The notes under the pieces were generated by a model that made no database searches, was not told the DNA's origin, and saw nothing but the letters and a program-made list of their open reading frames with translations. DNA of 64,000 nt from Cepaea nemoralis (lineage: Eukaryota; Mollusca; Gastropoda; Stylommatophora; Helicidae). A program made the position numbers and the translations under genes. Each line of letters opens with the position of its first letter. Within the stretch, counting starts at the first letter, position 1. Shown piece after piece: positions 33,148 through 43,861 of the stretch. Where the stretch lies: positions 51,644 through 115,643 of the forward strand of contig JACEFZ010027051.1 in NCBI GenBank assembly GCA_014155875.1, written 5' to 3'.

Positions 33148-33431
33148 AGGTGAAGGGGCGATAGACCTGAATTCCGACCTACAAAATATCTACGTATACT
33201 GCGATCTCATTGCGGCGAGACCAGTCGGAGACGTCCTGGTCCCACTACTAAGGACGGTTCCTATCATGAATCAGAACTCGACCTCAGTGTTTCGCGCCTA
33301 CGACAATCCTCATTACATACCACTGAGTCGTTACTCCTTCGACACGGTGGAAATACTTCTAACCACTGATACGGGTACAAAGGTCGCATTCACTACAGGG
33401 ACTTCAGTGCTGACGTTACATTTTCGAGTTC
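32800..33431 (+). repeat. 316 bp tandem duplication in the capsid gene
   Basis: 32800-33115 is repeated as 33116-33431 with only a few differences. Both begin GAGAAGTTGCAAGAGATACT. As 316 is not a multiple of three, it shifts the frame at the joint. Confidence 0.92.
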
Positions 33432-33454
33432 GGAAGAGATCAGACCTAGAATAA
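33122..33454 (+). pseudogene. Duplicated C-terminal half of the capsid gene
   Basis: The frame reads the second copy of the C-terminal half and ends with what looks like the authentic terminus, FRVRKRSDLE-stop. It has no start of its own and is not joined in frame to the first copy. Confidence 0.7.
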
Positions 33455-33521
33455 CGGTAAAATACGGGGCGCTACGTCGAAACAACAGACTGTCTGAAGA
33501 CATGATGTGCCCGACACTCAG

Positions 33522-33662
33522 ATGATTGATGCCTCGATTATCTACAAGACTCAGATATCAGCCCACCAATCAGGAGACCAGTTTTATGACTACAGGCTAA
33601 GTGACATGTACATACCAGGCTACCAGCTGGAAAAAAACCAACCTACCCACACAAGGGTGTGA
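33522..33662 (+). CDS. Possible stub of a third Polinton gene (46 aa)
   Basis: ATG at 33522 opens a 46-codon frame with QFYDYRLSDMYIPGYQ near its centre, a word pattern like the N-terminus of small Polinton virion proteins. The homology stops after about 35 residues, near the A-run at 33631-33637. An AATAAA hexamer follows at about 33707, a possible shared poly(A) signal. Weak assignment. Confidence 0.35.
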   Translation: MIDASIIYKTQISAHQSGDQFYDYRLSDMYIPGYQLEKNQPTHTRV

Positions 33663-33879
33663 AGAAATCCAGATACAACATACATTGTGTATATCTGTAT
33701 GTGAAAATAAAAGGTTGTGATGATACTATGTATACCACCTCATTTCACATCAGCCATTTCGTATAATGACATTATGCGATTTTATTCTTGAAAAATGTAC
33801 TGAAATACTGTAAAAATGTACTGAAATACTGTAAAATAAACTGGTCTATATTATAATTACGTCTTGGTTGTTAAATGTT

Positions 33880-35460
33880 TTTTTTCCAGTGTTTACGGTG
33901 TATATAGTTGTCATGTGATGAGAGAATGAAGGGCAAAAATCTTGGTCAAGTAAGAAAATTTGTTAGCCAAAAGGGGAAAAATATTGGCTACATTTCAACC
34001 AGACTTATAAAAAAACTCACCCAAGCTTATGAAAAGTAGGAAAATTTGTTAACCAAATGTGAAAAGGTTAACCGAATTTCAAACCAAACTTACACAAAAT
34101 CTCAGTCAAGCATATGAAAAGTAGGAAAATTTGTCAACCAGACGTGAAAAGTTTGGCCAACTGTCACCCAAGCTTATGAAAAGTGGGAAATTTTGTTGTC
34201 CAGAGGTGACAATTTTGACCACATTTCACCTAAACTTATGAAAAGTAGAAAAATTGTGTTAACAAAAGGGCAAAAAGCTTGACCAAGTAAGAAAATGTGT
34301 TAACCAAATGTGAAAAGGTTAGCCAAATTTCAAACCAAACTTATAAAAATCTTAGTCAAACTTATGAAAAAAAGAAACATTTGTTAACCAAAGGTGAAAA
34401 AGTTAGCCGAATGTCAAACCAAACTTATAAACATCTCAGTCAAACACATGAAAAGTAGGAAAATTTGTTAACCAAGCATGAAAACTTTGGTCAACTTTCA
34501 CCCAAACTTATGAAAAGTAGGAAACTTTGTTAACCAAATGGCAAAAAGATTGACGAGGTAAGAAAATGTGTTAACCAAATGTGAAAAGATTAACCAAATT
34601 TCAAACCAAACTTATAAACATCTCAGTCAAACACATGAAAAGTAGGAAAATTTGTTAACCAAGCATGAAAACTTTGGTCAACTTTCACCCAAACTTATGA
34701 AAAGTAGGAAACTTTGTTAACCAAATGGCAATAAGATTGACGAAGTATGAAAATGTGTTAACCAAATGTGAAAAGATTAACCAAATTTAAACCAAACCTA
34801 TAAAAATCTCAGTCAAACATATGAAAAGTAGGAGAAATATGTTAACCAAACAGGACAAAGTTTGGCCAACTGTCACCTAAACTTATGAAAAGGGGGAAAT
34901 GTTGTTGTCCAGACGTGAAAAGTGTGACCAAATTTCACCCAAACTTATGAAAAGTAGGAAACTTTGTTAACCAAAGGGCAAAAAATCGGCCAAGTAATAA
35001 AATTTGTTAGCCAAAGGGGAAAATTTTGGCTACATTTCAACCAGACTTATAAAAAGCGCACCCAAGCTTATGAAAAGTAGGAAAATTTGTCAGCCAAATG
35101 TGAAAAGGTTAGCCGAATTTCAAACCAAACTTATAAAAATCACAGTCAAACATAGGAAAAGTAGGAAAATTTGTTAACCAAACGTGAAAAGTTGACCAAC
35201 TGTCACCTAAACTTATGAAAAGTGGGAAATTTTGGTGTCCAGGTGTGAAAAGTTGGACCACATTTCACCCAAACTTATGAAAAGTAGGAAACTTTGTTAA
35301 CCAAATGGCAAAAAGCTTGGTCAAGTAAGAAAATGTGTTAACCAAGGTGAAAATTTTTGGACAACTTTGACCAAAGTTCAAACAAAACTCATAATAATCT
35401 AGGAAACTTTGTTAACCAAATGTGAAAAGTTTGACCAAAGTTCATCGAAACTTATAAGAT
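33880..35460. repeat. Central AT-rich minisatellite of the Polinton
   Basis: Degenerate tandem units of roughly 55-65 bp with AACTTATGAAAAGTAGGAAA, then TTTGTTAACCAAATG and TGAAAAG.TTGACCAAATTTCACCC. About 25 units fill the centre between the two arms. A longer period of about 170 bp is also visible (for example 34440-34600 against 34620-34780). No coding potential. Confidence 0.9.
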
Positions 35461-35577
35461 ATTCGCCTGTCCCCTATACAAACAACAGTTGTATTTCAGA
35501 AAATTAAACGTATGTTATGTAATAAGTCACTATAATTGAAGGAACAAAATAAAATTTCAACAATAAAATTGTACAAA

Positions 35578-35644
35578 AAATTAACAATTAAATTTCTCTT
35601 TATGTTTCCAGATTGAATGTTTCATGTAGAAATTTAATTGTTAA
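35578..35644. repeat. Hairpin at the inner end of the right arm
   Basis: TTAACAATTAAATTTCT and its inverse AGAAATTTAATTGTTAA are separated by about 28 bases. The right inverted arm begins within a few bases of the second half, so the hairpin marks the joint between arm and spacer. Confidence 0.75.
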
Positions 35645-36050
35645 TTTTTTGTAACTTCTCACTAAATGTAATAGTGGCCCCGGGTTCGAGTATTTTCACG
35701 ATGACTTTCTTTGATGTATTGTCGAAATGGAATAGAACAAAGAGCTGCTCGTCCACCTTCCGATCTTTCATTAGGCGATTCAGGGCAGTTATAAACGCGT
35801 CTGGTGAACTGTACAGGCCCGGGTGACACGCCTTTCTTATCACTCTACGGTTTGGTGGTATGTATCTTAACCATACTTCATTCTCTAGCACATTGCAGTA
35901 GTAGTTGGGGAACTGAATTTCGGCCAGAACCACTTCGAAATGTTGACTCACCTCAATAGTCTGCGGTAACTTGACGAAATAGTGACCCGGTGTGTTCTTG
36001 GGAAACATGTTCGGCGACGCATTACTCGGTAATATCAGGTAGAAGCTCAT
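35634..36050 (-). pseudogene. Minor capsid gene, right copy, truncated (138 codons)
   Basis: Minus-strand frame with the same N-terminal half as the left copy (about 94% alike), up to TFSEKLQ, where the inverted homology ends. Three unrelated residues and a stop follow. The IYVYCDLI...LTLHFR half is missing, so it cannot make a complete capsid subunit. Confidence 0.85.
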
Positions 36051-36307
36051 ATTTTAGGGTTTGGTAGCATGTAACCCAGACAGCTGCTTAGAAGAGCTGT
36101 CCACAAGTTGCCCTCGACTGTATCGACGCTGTCTCGAGACAGATTGAATAGTGATACGCCAATGACTGTGTATATAGTGACCAGTTGACAGAAGCAGACA
36201 ATCTCTAGTCGTGGCACTCGCCGACCACACATGCACCAGAACGAATTTCTTTCCCCCTCTGAGGTATTTTGTGTGTTAGTTTCCACGATGGTTTCTTCCA
36301 TTACCAC
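36047..36307 (-). CDS. Small two-helix membrane protein of the Polinton (86 aa)
   Basis: The acidic N-terminal 20 residues are followed by a Cys pair (CMC), a hydrophobic segment at about 36-55 (LEIVCFCQLVTIYTVIGVSL) and a second at about 68-81 (LWTALLSSCLGYMLP), ending NPKI. Two membrane helices are likely. Small hydrophobic ORFs sit beside the minor capsid gene in other Polintons. The role is unknown; virion-membrane contact is a guess. The stop overlaps the capsid ATG as ATGA, so the two would be translated from one transcript or by closely linked starts. The left-arm counterpart has a frameshifting deletion, so this is the only intact copy. Confidence 0.6.
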   Translation of the reverse strand: MVMEETIVETNTQNTSEGERNSFWCMCGRRVPRLEIVCFCQLVTIYTVIGVSLFNLSRDSVDTVEGNLWTALLSSCLGYMLPNPKI

Positions 36308-36679
36308 TGTTTTTGACCTACTGGGTCATTACACGCGTGTCTCGGTTGTATCATTAGTTGCTATTGGCAAATGCAAAAATCAGTGGTCGAGGCACTCCTT
36401 GTGGGACATTGCCGGTCCTAAGGACACTACTTTCTGTATGCAGGGTTGCTGGATCAGCCATGTGCATGTGTTGATTGGTGTCGCAGCCAGCAGAGCACAT
36501 ACTCCAGTTATATGTGATTAGCATCATATATCTCTTTATTATACTAGTATTGTTATGTTAACTGTATGCCTACTCGGAGAACCACACCGAAAATGTGAAA
36601 GACTTATCAAAAACCCCATCTTACCATTAGAGACGTGGCACATTGTGACCTGAACGATGTTCACTGAGACCGGGACATC

Positions 36680-37080
36680 TAGACATCGAATGGTGGGTGT
36701 TATATACACGATATCTGCTGGTGAAGACTCCTGACTCAGCAGTATATTCTCTGGTCATGTGACCGAATGCGTCTCCGTCTTTGACCATTAGTCACGAGTT
36801 TAGAATGTATCTAGACATCGAATGGTGGGTGTTATATACACAATATCTGCTGGTGAAGACTCCTGACTCAGCAGTACATTCTCTGGTCATGTGACCGGAT
36901 GCGGCTCCGTCTTTGACCATTAGTCACGAGTTTAGAATGTATCCCATAAGACACGAGACCAGGTACAGCGCCATTTTTTGAACGGTTTTAGTCACGCGGA
37001 TGTACACTTACACATGTGATCGAGTGCGACGCCATCTTTAATCGGTTTTTAGTCACGTGTTTCGATTGTATACTTTAGAC
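36680..37080 (-). promoter_or_regulatory. Candidate promoter, right arm, with duplicated TATA unit
   Basis: Inverse counterpart of 31540-31830. A unit of about 130 bp (TAGACATCGAATGGTGGGTG, TTATATACAC, CTCCTGACTCAGCAG, GGTCATGTGACCG) occurs twice, at about 36676-36808 and 36810-36940, giving two TATA-like sites and two Maf/AP-1-like sites. Confidence 0.45.
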
Positions 37081-37260
37081 ATATGACCGGAAGCATCGTC
37101 GTATTTGATCAGCTGTATCGTTATACTGTCAGTACGCTCTGAGTTATCTTCCAGTTTTCCCTAAAGACATGTCTGAACACGTTCACGTACGTTCACTCCG
37201 CCGACATAGCCCTGTGGTGAGTCACCCGATCGGTCACCTTCAGCTGATGACGATGCTGCT

Positions 37261-37283
37261 GTTGATGATGATGATGATGATAA
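37261..37283. repeat. (TGA)n microsatellite, right arm
   Basis: About seven triplets. It is the counterpart of the 141 bp (TCA)n run in the left arm. Confidence 0.9.
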
Positions 37284-37384
37284 TCATTTTGTTGGTGGTG
37301 CTGGCTGATGCTGATGATGGTAATCCTGCTGACAGAGACCGCAGAAGATCATGGTTGTCGGTCGTTCAGAAAGACAACGGCAAG

Positions 37385-38665
37385 CTTGTCCAAGAAGGAT
37401 GAATGCTGGGACTGATTGCAACGTCATGTAAATGCAATTCGTTACAACTTGACTGCAGTATGTAATAGCCAGACACAACTATAGTACAAGGTATAGTTTT
37501 GGTCGTGCGGTGACACGGCGAATCATGATAGCACACGACCAACCAATCAATGTTAGGGCTGAGTGCAACGTCCTGTAAATGGCTTGTCTTACAGCTTAAC
37601 TATGCTATGTAAAAGATAGACACTCAGGTATAGTGTAAGACCTAGCTTTGGTCATGCCTTGACACGGTAAAACATGGTGGCACACGACCAACCAATCAAT
37701 GTTGGGGTTGCAAGCGACGTCCTGTAATTGATAGCGCACACACATGCATGTACATACACGCACGCCTACGCATGTGACATGACTGCCGCTCGTTCAATAA
37801 GACAGCAGCAATCTTACCCAGCAAGCACACCACTCCATAGAATGTTGGGGTTGACTGCGCCGTCGTGTAATTAATAGCACACACGCACGCACATCCACAC
37901 ACGCATGTACATACACACACTGCGCTAGCGCACACGACCTGACTGTCGTTCGTATATAATGGCAATTGCAAACTTGCCCAGCACACACGAAACTCCAAAG
38001 AATGTTGAGGTTGACTGTTATGTCCTGCAATTGATAGCTCACACGCGGGCGCGCATGCACACACGGATATATATATATATACACAAGCTCGGTAGCACAC
38101 ACCCCATGACTGTCGTTCGTCCATAATGATAATGGCAAACCTTGCCTCAGGAAGTCAGACACTCCGTAGAATACTGAGGTTGACTGCGGTGTCCTGCAAT
38201 TGATAGCACACCCACGCAGGCACACACGCATTTATATACACACACGTGCGCTAGTGCACACGCCCTGACTGTCGTTCGTATATAATGACAATTGCAAACT
38301 TGCCCAGCACACACGAAACTCCAAAGAATGTTGAGGTTGACTGTGATGTCCTGTAATCGATAGCACACCCACGCACGCACACACGCCTACATGCGCGCAC
38401 ACATGCGCACAGATGTCCTGATGGTCCACGCGTACCAATCAATGTTGGGGTTGTTTGAACGTTCTGTAAATGCATTGCATAAACAATGTTGGGGTTGACT
38501 GCGACGTCCTGTAATTGATAGCACACCCCCCCCCCACACACACACACACACGCACACGTGAAATGCTTGTCGTTCGTCCATAATGATAATGGTAAACATG
38601 GCCAGCAAGCACAACAATCCACCGAATGTTGGGACTGACTGTGATGTCCTGTAATTGATAGGACA
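37385..38665 (+). repeat. SINE-body minisatellite, right arm
   Basis: Inverse counterpart of 29870-31130. In this orientation the unit runs CGTTCAGAAAGACAACGGCA, then AGCTTGTCCAAGAAGGATGA and ATGCTGGGACTGATTGCAAC, ending GTCATGTAAATG, which lines up word for word with the SINE body at 43980-44100. Confidence 0.75.
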
Positions 38666-39312
38666 CACGCGCGCTAGCGCACACACACACGCACAGACTC
38701 GCACACATATCCCGCGTGACTAAGTCATCAAAGCAAGTACGTATATACGCCTTAACCATTTTGGACAACCTACCTACAGCTATAGAATTACATACATAAA
38801 TACATACATATATATTTATATTTAATATTTCAAATAATATATATAACAGTTTCGGATAGGAATATTTTTTTTTTTCGGCACAAATATTCCCTTCACAGTT
38901 TTCTGACGGCTATCTACAATAAGCATTGAAGGCCGTCCATGTTAATTGACAATTCCGTAGGCGTTCTACATGTCGCTGGTCATTGTATTTTTCTCGTGGG
39001 GTGTGCTCGGTGAAGCGATATGCTTGACCGGTATCGGAAAATCTCGTGGTCGCTGTCTATTGTGTGTGCTCTTTACCTGGTGGCGGAGGTTTCTTTACCT
39101 GGTCGCATAGGTATACAGACATTCAAGGGAGGTCAGCACTTAAAATGGGAAACAATTCTGGTTTGAGCCAAGGGCTCCGATTTATTTCCCTTGGAATATT
39201 TTTATAATTAAGGGGTATAACTTTGATATTTAATAATATTACATATTTTAATGTATATCTAGGAATATTATGGCTTATTTTAAACGGGGATTAGAGTTAT
39301 ATATTGATGTAC

Positions 39313-39501
39313 CTATTCTCTAGTATACATACAAGAAATTTTGGCGTTATTACATGTGTAAGGGTTAATTTTTAATAAAATTTCTTTGTCTGGTATATTC
39401 CTAAAGCAGATTTTCACCAAACGCGTAGAGGCTATACCTGGGGTCGGGACTTCTGTCGAATTAGCATTCTGAGCCGTGTAAAAGTTTATTAAGACGGTCA
39501 T
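39313..39501 (-). CDS. Small ORF in Polinton right arm (62 aa), unknown
   Basis: Counterpart of 29050-29238, equally intact. No recognisable domain. Confidence 0.25.
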   Translation of the reverse strand: MTVLINFYTAQNANSTEVPTPGIASTRLVKICFRNIPDKEILLKINPYTCNNAKISCMYTRE

Positions 39502-39939
39502 TACTTGACCTACTCGGGTTTGCTCGAGAGATGAAATAAATCAATTTATGACATATTGACTTCAGTCTTCTTCATCGAAGTGTCTAGACTGGGGATCGAT
39601 CACCGACCGCCGCGGTGCCCCCACACCCGCCCGGTCGGATCGCGCGCCGACGTACGCTCTGATCGGTTCGGTTCGGTTCGCACCGGTTCGCGCCGGTTCG
39701 GGTACGGGGGACCTGGATAGGGGGACCTGGGTAGGGTGTAGCCATGTACCGGAAGTGACAACCGGAAGTAGTCATCCAAACCCAAGAAAATAACCGCCAT
39801 TTTCAAATATCTGGGTCATTTGGGGTCCGTTTTCTATGTGGTCCGCTGGGGGCGGGATAACATTCATATAGGAAAATACGACTTCCGGACCCCTGAAGCG
39901 TACCCCAAAACCTACTTAAATACCTCCTGACATACTACT

Positions 39940-39945
39940 CTTCTA
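39940..39945. repeat. Polinton target-site duplication, right (CTTCTA)
   Basis: Exact copy of 28610-28615. It is followed by TGCT and then LINE-B copy 4, starting GAGGTTCGAAATG. Confidence 0.85.
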
Positions 39946-41450
39946 TGCTGAGGTTCGAAATGTTCTTAAGCATATGAAAGCTGGCAAGGCCCCCGGTGCA
40001 GATAACATCACAACAGAAATGATTAAAGCTTTAGAAGAATTTGGACTAGATCAAGTCACCAGACTGCTGAACACATTATATGATACTGGAGATATACCTC
40101 CTGAATTATGTAACTCTATATTTATTGCAATCCCAAAGAAATCAGGAACCTTGGAATGTGATCAACATAGAACAATTAGTATAATGAGTCACATCACAAA
40201 GATTTTGCTAAGAATTATCATGCAAAGAATGAGGAAGAAGATACAACCTGAAATAGGGGAAGAACAATGCGGGTTTGTAGAAGGAAAGGGTACAGTAAAT
40301 GCTGTGTATATGCTGCGAACAGTTATTGAACGTGCTATAGAAGTAAACAAGGATATACATCTTTGCTTTATTGACTATACAAAGGCTTTTGATAGCATTA
40401 GACATGTCAGCATGGTGGATATGCTTGCAGATCTACAAATTGATGGGAAAGACATTAGACTTATAAAAAACATATATTGGAAACAACAAGCTGCAATAAG
40501 GAGTGATAATGAAGTGGGACAGTATCAGCCAATTAAGAGAGGTGTTAGGCAGGAATGTGTGATGTCTCCAGATCTTTTTTCCCTGTACAGTGAAAATATT
40601 TTCAGAAATGTAGAGGATATAAATGGAATCAGCATTGGAGGACGAAACATCAATAACATTAGATATGCAGATGATACAGTATTAATTGCAGACAATGAGC
40701 AGGACCTGCAACAATTAGTAGATGCGGTTGTTGTACACAGTGAGCAACTGGGGTTAGAATTAAATTGTAAAAATACTCAGGTTATGGTCGTCAGTAGGAA
40801 GGAAGAAGTGCCACAATGTAATATACAAGTAAATGGAAATATTCTTCAACAAATGAATCGGTACAATTATCTTGGAACAGTCATAACATCTGATGGGAGA
40901 TGCCTTGAAGAGATTAGAACAAGAATCACCATGGCGAAAGTAGCCTTTAGCAAGATGAAAAACATTCTGACCAATAAGAAGATGTCAATTGAAACGAGAA
41001 AAAGAGTGTTGAGGGGATACATAGAGCCTATTCTTTTGTATGGATGTGAAACTTGGACAATGAGCAGTCAAGCTGAAAAGCATCTGATGGCTGCAGAAAT
41101 GTGGTTTCTGAGGAAAATGCAAAGAATACCATGGACAGACAGAAAAACCAATGACCAAGTACTACAGGAGACAAATGAACATCGTAAACTGATTAGAGAA
41201 ATTAGACGTAGACAGTCAAAATTTTTTGGACATGTTATGAGAAGAAATGGATTGGAGAACTTAGTGAAAACTGGCAAGATCGAGGGGAACAGACCAAGAG
41301 GAAGACCGAGAGGAAAATACCTGGATGGCTTGGCCACATGGCATGGACGAGACAGAAACATTGAGCTGATCCACGACACTGGTGATCGAGTGAAATGGCG
41401 AGTTATGACCGCCCACGCTTTCCGGCATGGCACATGATTGATTGATTGAT
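39946..41450 (+). mobile_element. LINE-B copy 4 (right, sense)
   Basis: A 5'-truncated LINE-B starting GAGGTTCGAAATGTTCTTAA just after the Polinton duplication. It ends CATGGCACATGATTGATTGA with a GATT tail at 41434-41450. With copy 3 it forms a head-to-head pair with both 3' ends outward. The two do not begin at the same point: copy 3 reaches about 560 bp further 5'. They are therefore not simply the outer part of the Polinton inverted repeat. Confidence 0.88.
39974..41437 (+). CDS. LINE-B copy 4 reverse transcriptase ORF (487 aa)
   Basis: Open without interruption from KAGKAPGADNITTEM through IPKKSG, EEQCGFVEGKGTVNAVYMLR, FIDYTKAFDSIRH and IKRGVRQECVMSPDLF (usual RQGC is RQEC here), the palm IRYADDTVLIADNE at about residue 231, EYNYLG-type block 7, and the tail to AHAFRHGT. 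All RT blocks are present, but the endonuclease is missing. The Gly-to-Glu change in block 4 may reduce activity. Confidence 0.85.
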   Translation: MKAGKAPGADNITTEMIKALEEFGLDQVTRLLNTLYDTGDIPPELCNSIFIAIPKKSGTLECDQHRTISIMSHITKILLRIIMQRMRKKIQPEIGEEQCGFVEGKGTVNAVYMLRTVIERAIEVNKDIHLCFIDYTKAFDSIRHVSMVDMLADLQIDGKDIRLIKNIYWKQQAAIRSDNEVGQYQPIKRGVRQECVMSPDLFSLYSENIFRNVEDINGISIGGRNINNIRYADDTVLIADNEQDLQQLVDAVVVHSEQLGLELNCKNTQVMVVSRKEEVPQCNIQVNGNILQQMNRYNYLGTVITSDGRCLEEIRTRITMAKVAFSKMKNILTNKKMSIETRKRVLRGYIEPILLYGCETWTMSSQAEKHLMAAEMWFLRKMQRIPWTDRKTNDQVLQETNEHRKLIREIRRRQSKFFGHVMRRNGLENLVKTGKIEGNRPRGRPRGKYLDGLATWHGRDRNIELIHDTGDRVKWRVMTAHAFRHGT

Positions 41451-42131
41451 TGATCTTAACATAGCAACACAAAGATAATGCATACAGCTAAAACTACTAA
41501 GGAGAAAGAAATATATGTTAATGAGGAAAGATTGGAGGTGGTGGAAAATTTTGAATATCTTGGGTCATTGATTACCAATAATAGTGACACAATGAAAGAA
41601 ATTAAATGACAACTATCAATTGCTCTTCAAAGACTAAAACAACCTAATAAATTATGGAGTGGGACAGACAGAACTACAAAAATTAGATTTTTAAGAGCAT
41701 GCATCTTTTCCATTGCAACATACGCCTGTGAGACCTGGACACTTACTAAATAAGCTGAACAGCGCATAAATGCTTTTGAATATAAATGTTATAGACGGGT
41801 TCTAAGAATATCTTGGGTAAAGAAAGGAACAAATGCATCCATACTTCAAGAACTGAATATTGAAGAGGGTTGGCTATTAAAGACAATAAAACAAAGAAAA
41901 TTGATATATTTTGGTCACTTGAAACGTCATGAAAGTTTGGAGAGAACAATAATGGAGTGGTATATGCACGGGAAGAGAGGAAGAGGAAGGCCAAAGAGAA
42001 GATGGGTGCAGGATGTGGCGGATGATCTCCAGATGGGTAAATCGGACGTGAGACATCTTGCTTGTGATCGAGAAGTTTTCCGGATGGTTGTTATGGGAGC
42101 GAGGTTCTGCAAAGGACATGCCACTGAATGA
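41451..42131 (+). mobile_element. LINE-C fragment, right of the LINE-B/Polinton block
   Basis: It resumes LINE-C at LNIA.TKIMHT and continues FEYLGSLITNNSDTMKEI, RFLRACIFSIATYACETWTL, YKCYRRVLRISW and IYFGHLKRH. It ends GKRGRGRPKRRWVQDVADDL near 42040, with the stop at 42129-42131 (ORF 41901-42131 carries the tail). About 48 codons of LINE-C, including the YADD palm, are missing between 26584 and this point. Confidence 0.8.
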
Positions 42132-42149
42132 ATTAATGAATTGATTATA

Positions 42150-42405
42150 ATGTGCTATAATCGTCCTGGCAACAGGAATTAAATAGTGTAGTAAACTGGA
42201 GTTATGCAAACCGTATGCAAATTAACATTCCTAAAACAAAATCTATGTTAATAGCAGCCAGGCAAAGACTTCACACTCTAAACTCACAGAGAGTTCTTCA
42301 GCTGTACATTGGTAGCACGCCTGTAGAAAATGTAACCGAGCACAAAGCACTGGGTCTTATCATCGATCGAAATCTAACCTTTAATTCCCATGTTCATCAC
42401 AACAA
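42150..42405 (+). mobile_element. LINE-D fragment (another RT clade)
   Basis: The frame reads VVNWSYANRMQINIPKTKSM, then RVLQLYIGSTPVENVTEHKA and LGLIIDRNLTFNSHVHH. This is RT block 6-7 of a CR1/Jockey-like LINE (N.M.IN..KTK...LGI.ID), distinct from LINE-B and LINE-C. It is cut by LINE-B copy 5. Confidence 0.65.
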
Positions 42406-43470
42406 AGGCTTTCGATAGAGATGACATGTTAACATGGTAGACATGCTTGCAGATCTACAAATTGATGGGAAAGACATTAGATTTATAAAAACAAAACATG
42501 TTGGAAACAACAAGCTGCCATAAGGATTGATAATGAAGTGGGACAATATCAGCCTATTAAGCGAGGTGTGAGACAGGGATGTGTAATGTCTCCAGATATT
42601 TTTTCCCTATACAGTGAAAATATTTTCAGAAATGTAGAAGATATAAATGGAATCATCATCGGAAGACGAAACACCAATAACATTAGATGTGCAGATAATA
42701 CAGTATTGATTGCAAACAATAGGCGGGATCTACAACAATTAGTAGATGCGGTTGTTGCACACAGTGAACAACTAGGGTTAGAATTAAATTGTAAAAAGAC
42801 AAGATTATGGTCGTCACTAGGAAGAACGAAATACCACATTGTAATATACAAGTAAATGGGAATATTCTTCAACAAGTGAATCGGTAGAACCTCGGAACAG
42901 TAATAACATCTGATGGGAGATGCCTTGAAGAGATTAGAATAAGAATCGTCATGGCGAAAATAGCCTTTAGCAAGATGAAAAACATACTGACCAATAAGAA
43001 GATGCCAATTGAAACGAGAAAAAGAGTGTTTAAGTGCTACATAGAGCCTGTAATTTAGTGTGGATGTGAAGCTTGGACAATGAGCAGTCAAGCTGAAAAA
43101 CATCTGATGGCTTTGGAAATGTGGTTTCAGAGAAGAATGCAAAGAATACCATGGACTGACAGAAAAACAAATGACCAAGTACTGCAAAAACAAATGAAAA
43201 TCGTAAATTGATTAGAGCAATTAGACGAAGACAGTCAACATTTTATGGACATGTTATAAGAATAAATAAATTGGAGATCTTTGTGACAACTGGCAAGATC
43301 GAGGGGAAGAGAACAAGGGATAGACATAGAAGTAAATACCTGGATGGTTTGACCACGTGTCATGGTCGAGACAGGAACACTGAGCTGATACACGACTCTG
43401 GTGATCGAGTGAAATGGCGAGTCATGACCGCCCACGCTTACCGGCATGGCACATGATGGATGTATGGAAT
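42406..43470 (+). mobile_element. LINE-B copy 5, decayed
   Basis: It starts at KGFR (block 3) and carries GQYQPIKRGVRQGCVMSPDI. The palm is decayed: IRCADNTVLIANN in place of YADD. The tail is GDRVKWRVMTAHAYRHGT-stop at 43456. Several indels break the frame. The 3' end is CATGATGGATGTATGG. It is older than copies 2-4, judging by the number of lesions. Confidence 0.85.
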
Positions 43471-43474
43471 GTTG

Positions 43475-43861
43475 ACAATGGTATATGTGTATGAAGTGTT
43501 ACTTATCTGTGCTATGCTGATTCTACCCTGGCTATCCTGATTTTTTTTTTTTAATGTTCCACCTATCTGATGTTTGTAGTATTGCTGTCCCAGACCCAAT
43601 GTTGTGGACTGCCAACCTAAAGTATGCATGTCTCAGTCCCAATTGTGTTGTAATTTGTGCGTCATGTATATCTGAATGTATATTTGTCTCTTGTAGTAGA
43701 ATACAATCTGGTTTGTTTTTGTGTATAAGTGTCCAAATGTGTTGTTGTTTTGTACGTATACTTTATATATTTAAACATATTATCTTGATGTCTTCACCCA
43801 TCACAAGTATAAAAAATGTATATTGAGTACAAACTGATAATTGCCATTAATAATAAGATAA
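43475..43861. other. No gene recognised
   Basis: T-rich unique-looking DNA with a T run at 43542-43552. No motif supports a gene. Confidence 0.5.

Larger units (their letters stand above)
35650..39939 (-). repeat. Polinton right inverted arm
   Basis: Inverse copy of 28616-32811, a few percent different by eye. Differences are a short (TGA)n run, an extra 130 bp promoter repeat at 36680-36810, an intact membrane-protein frame, and gains or losses in the SINE-type minisatellite. Confidence 0.88.
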
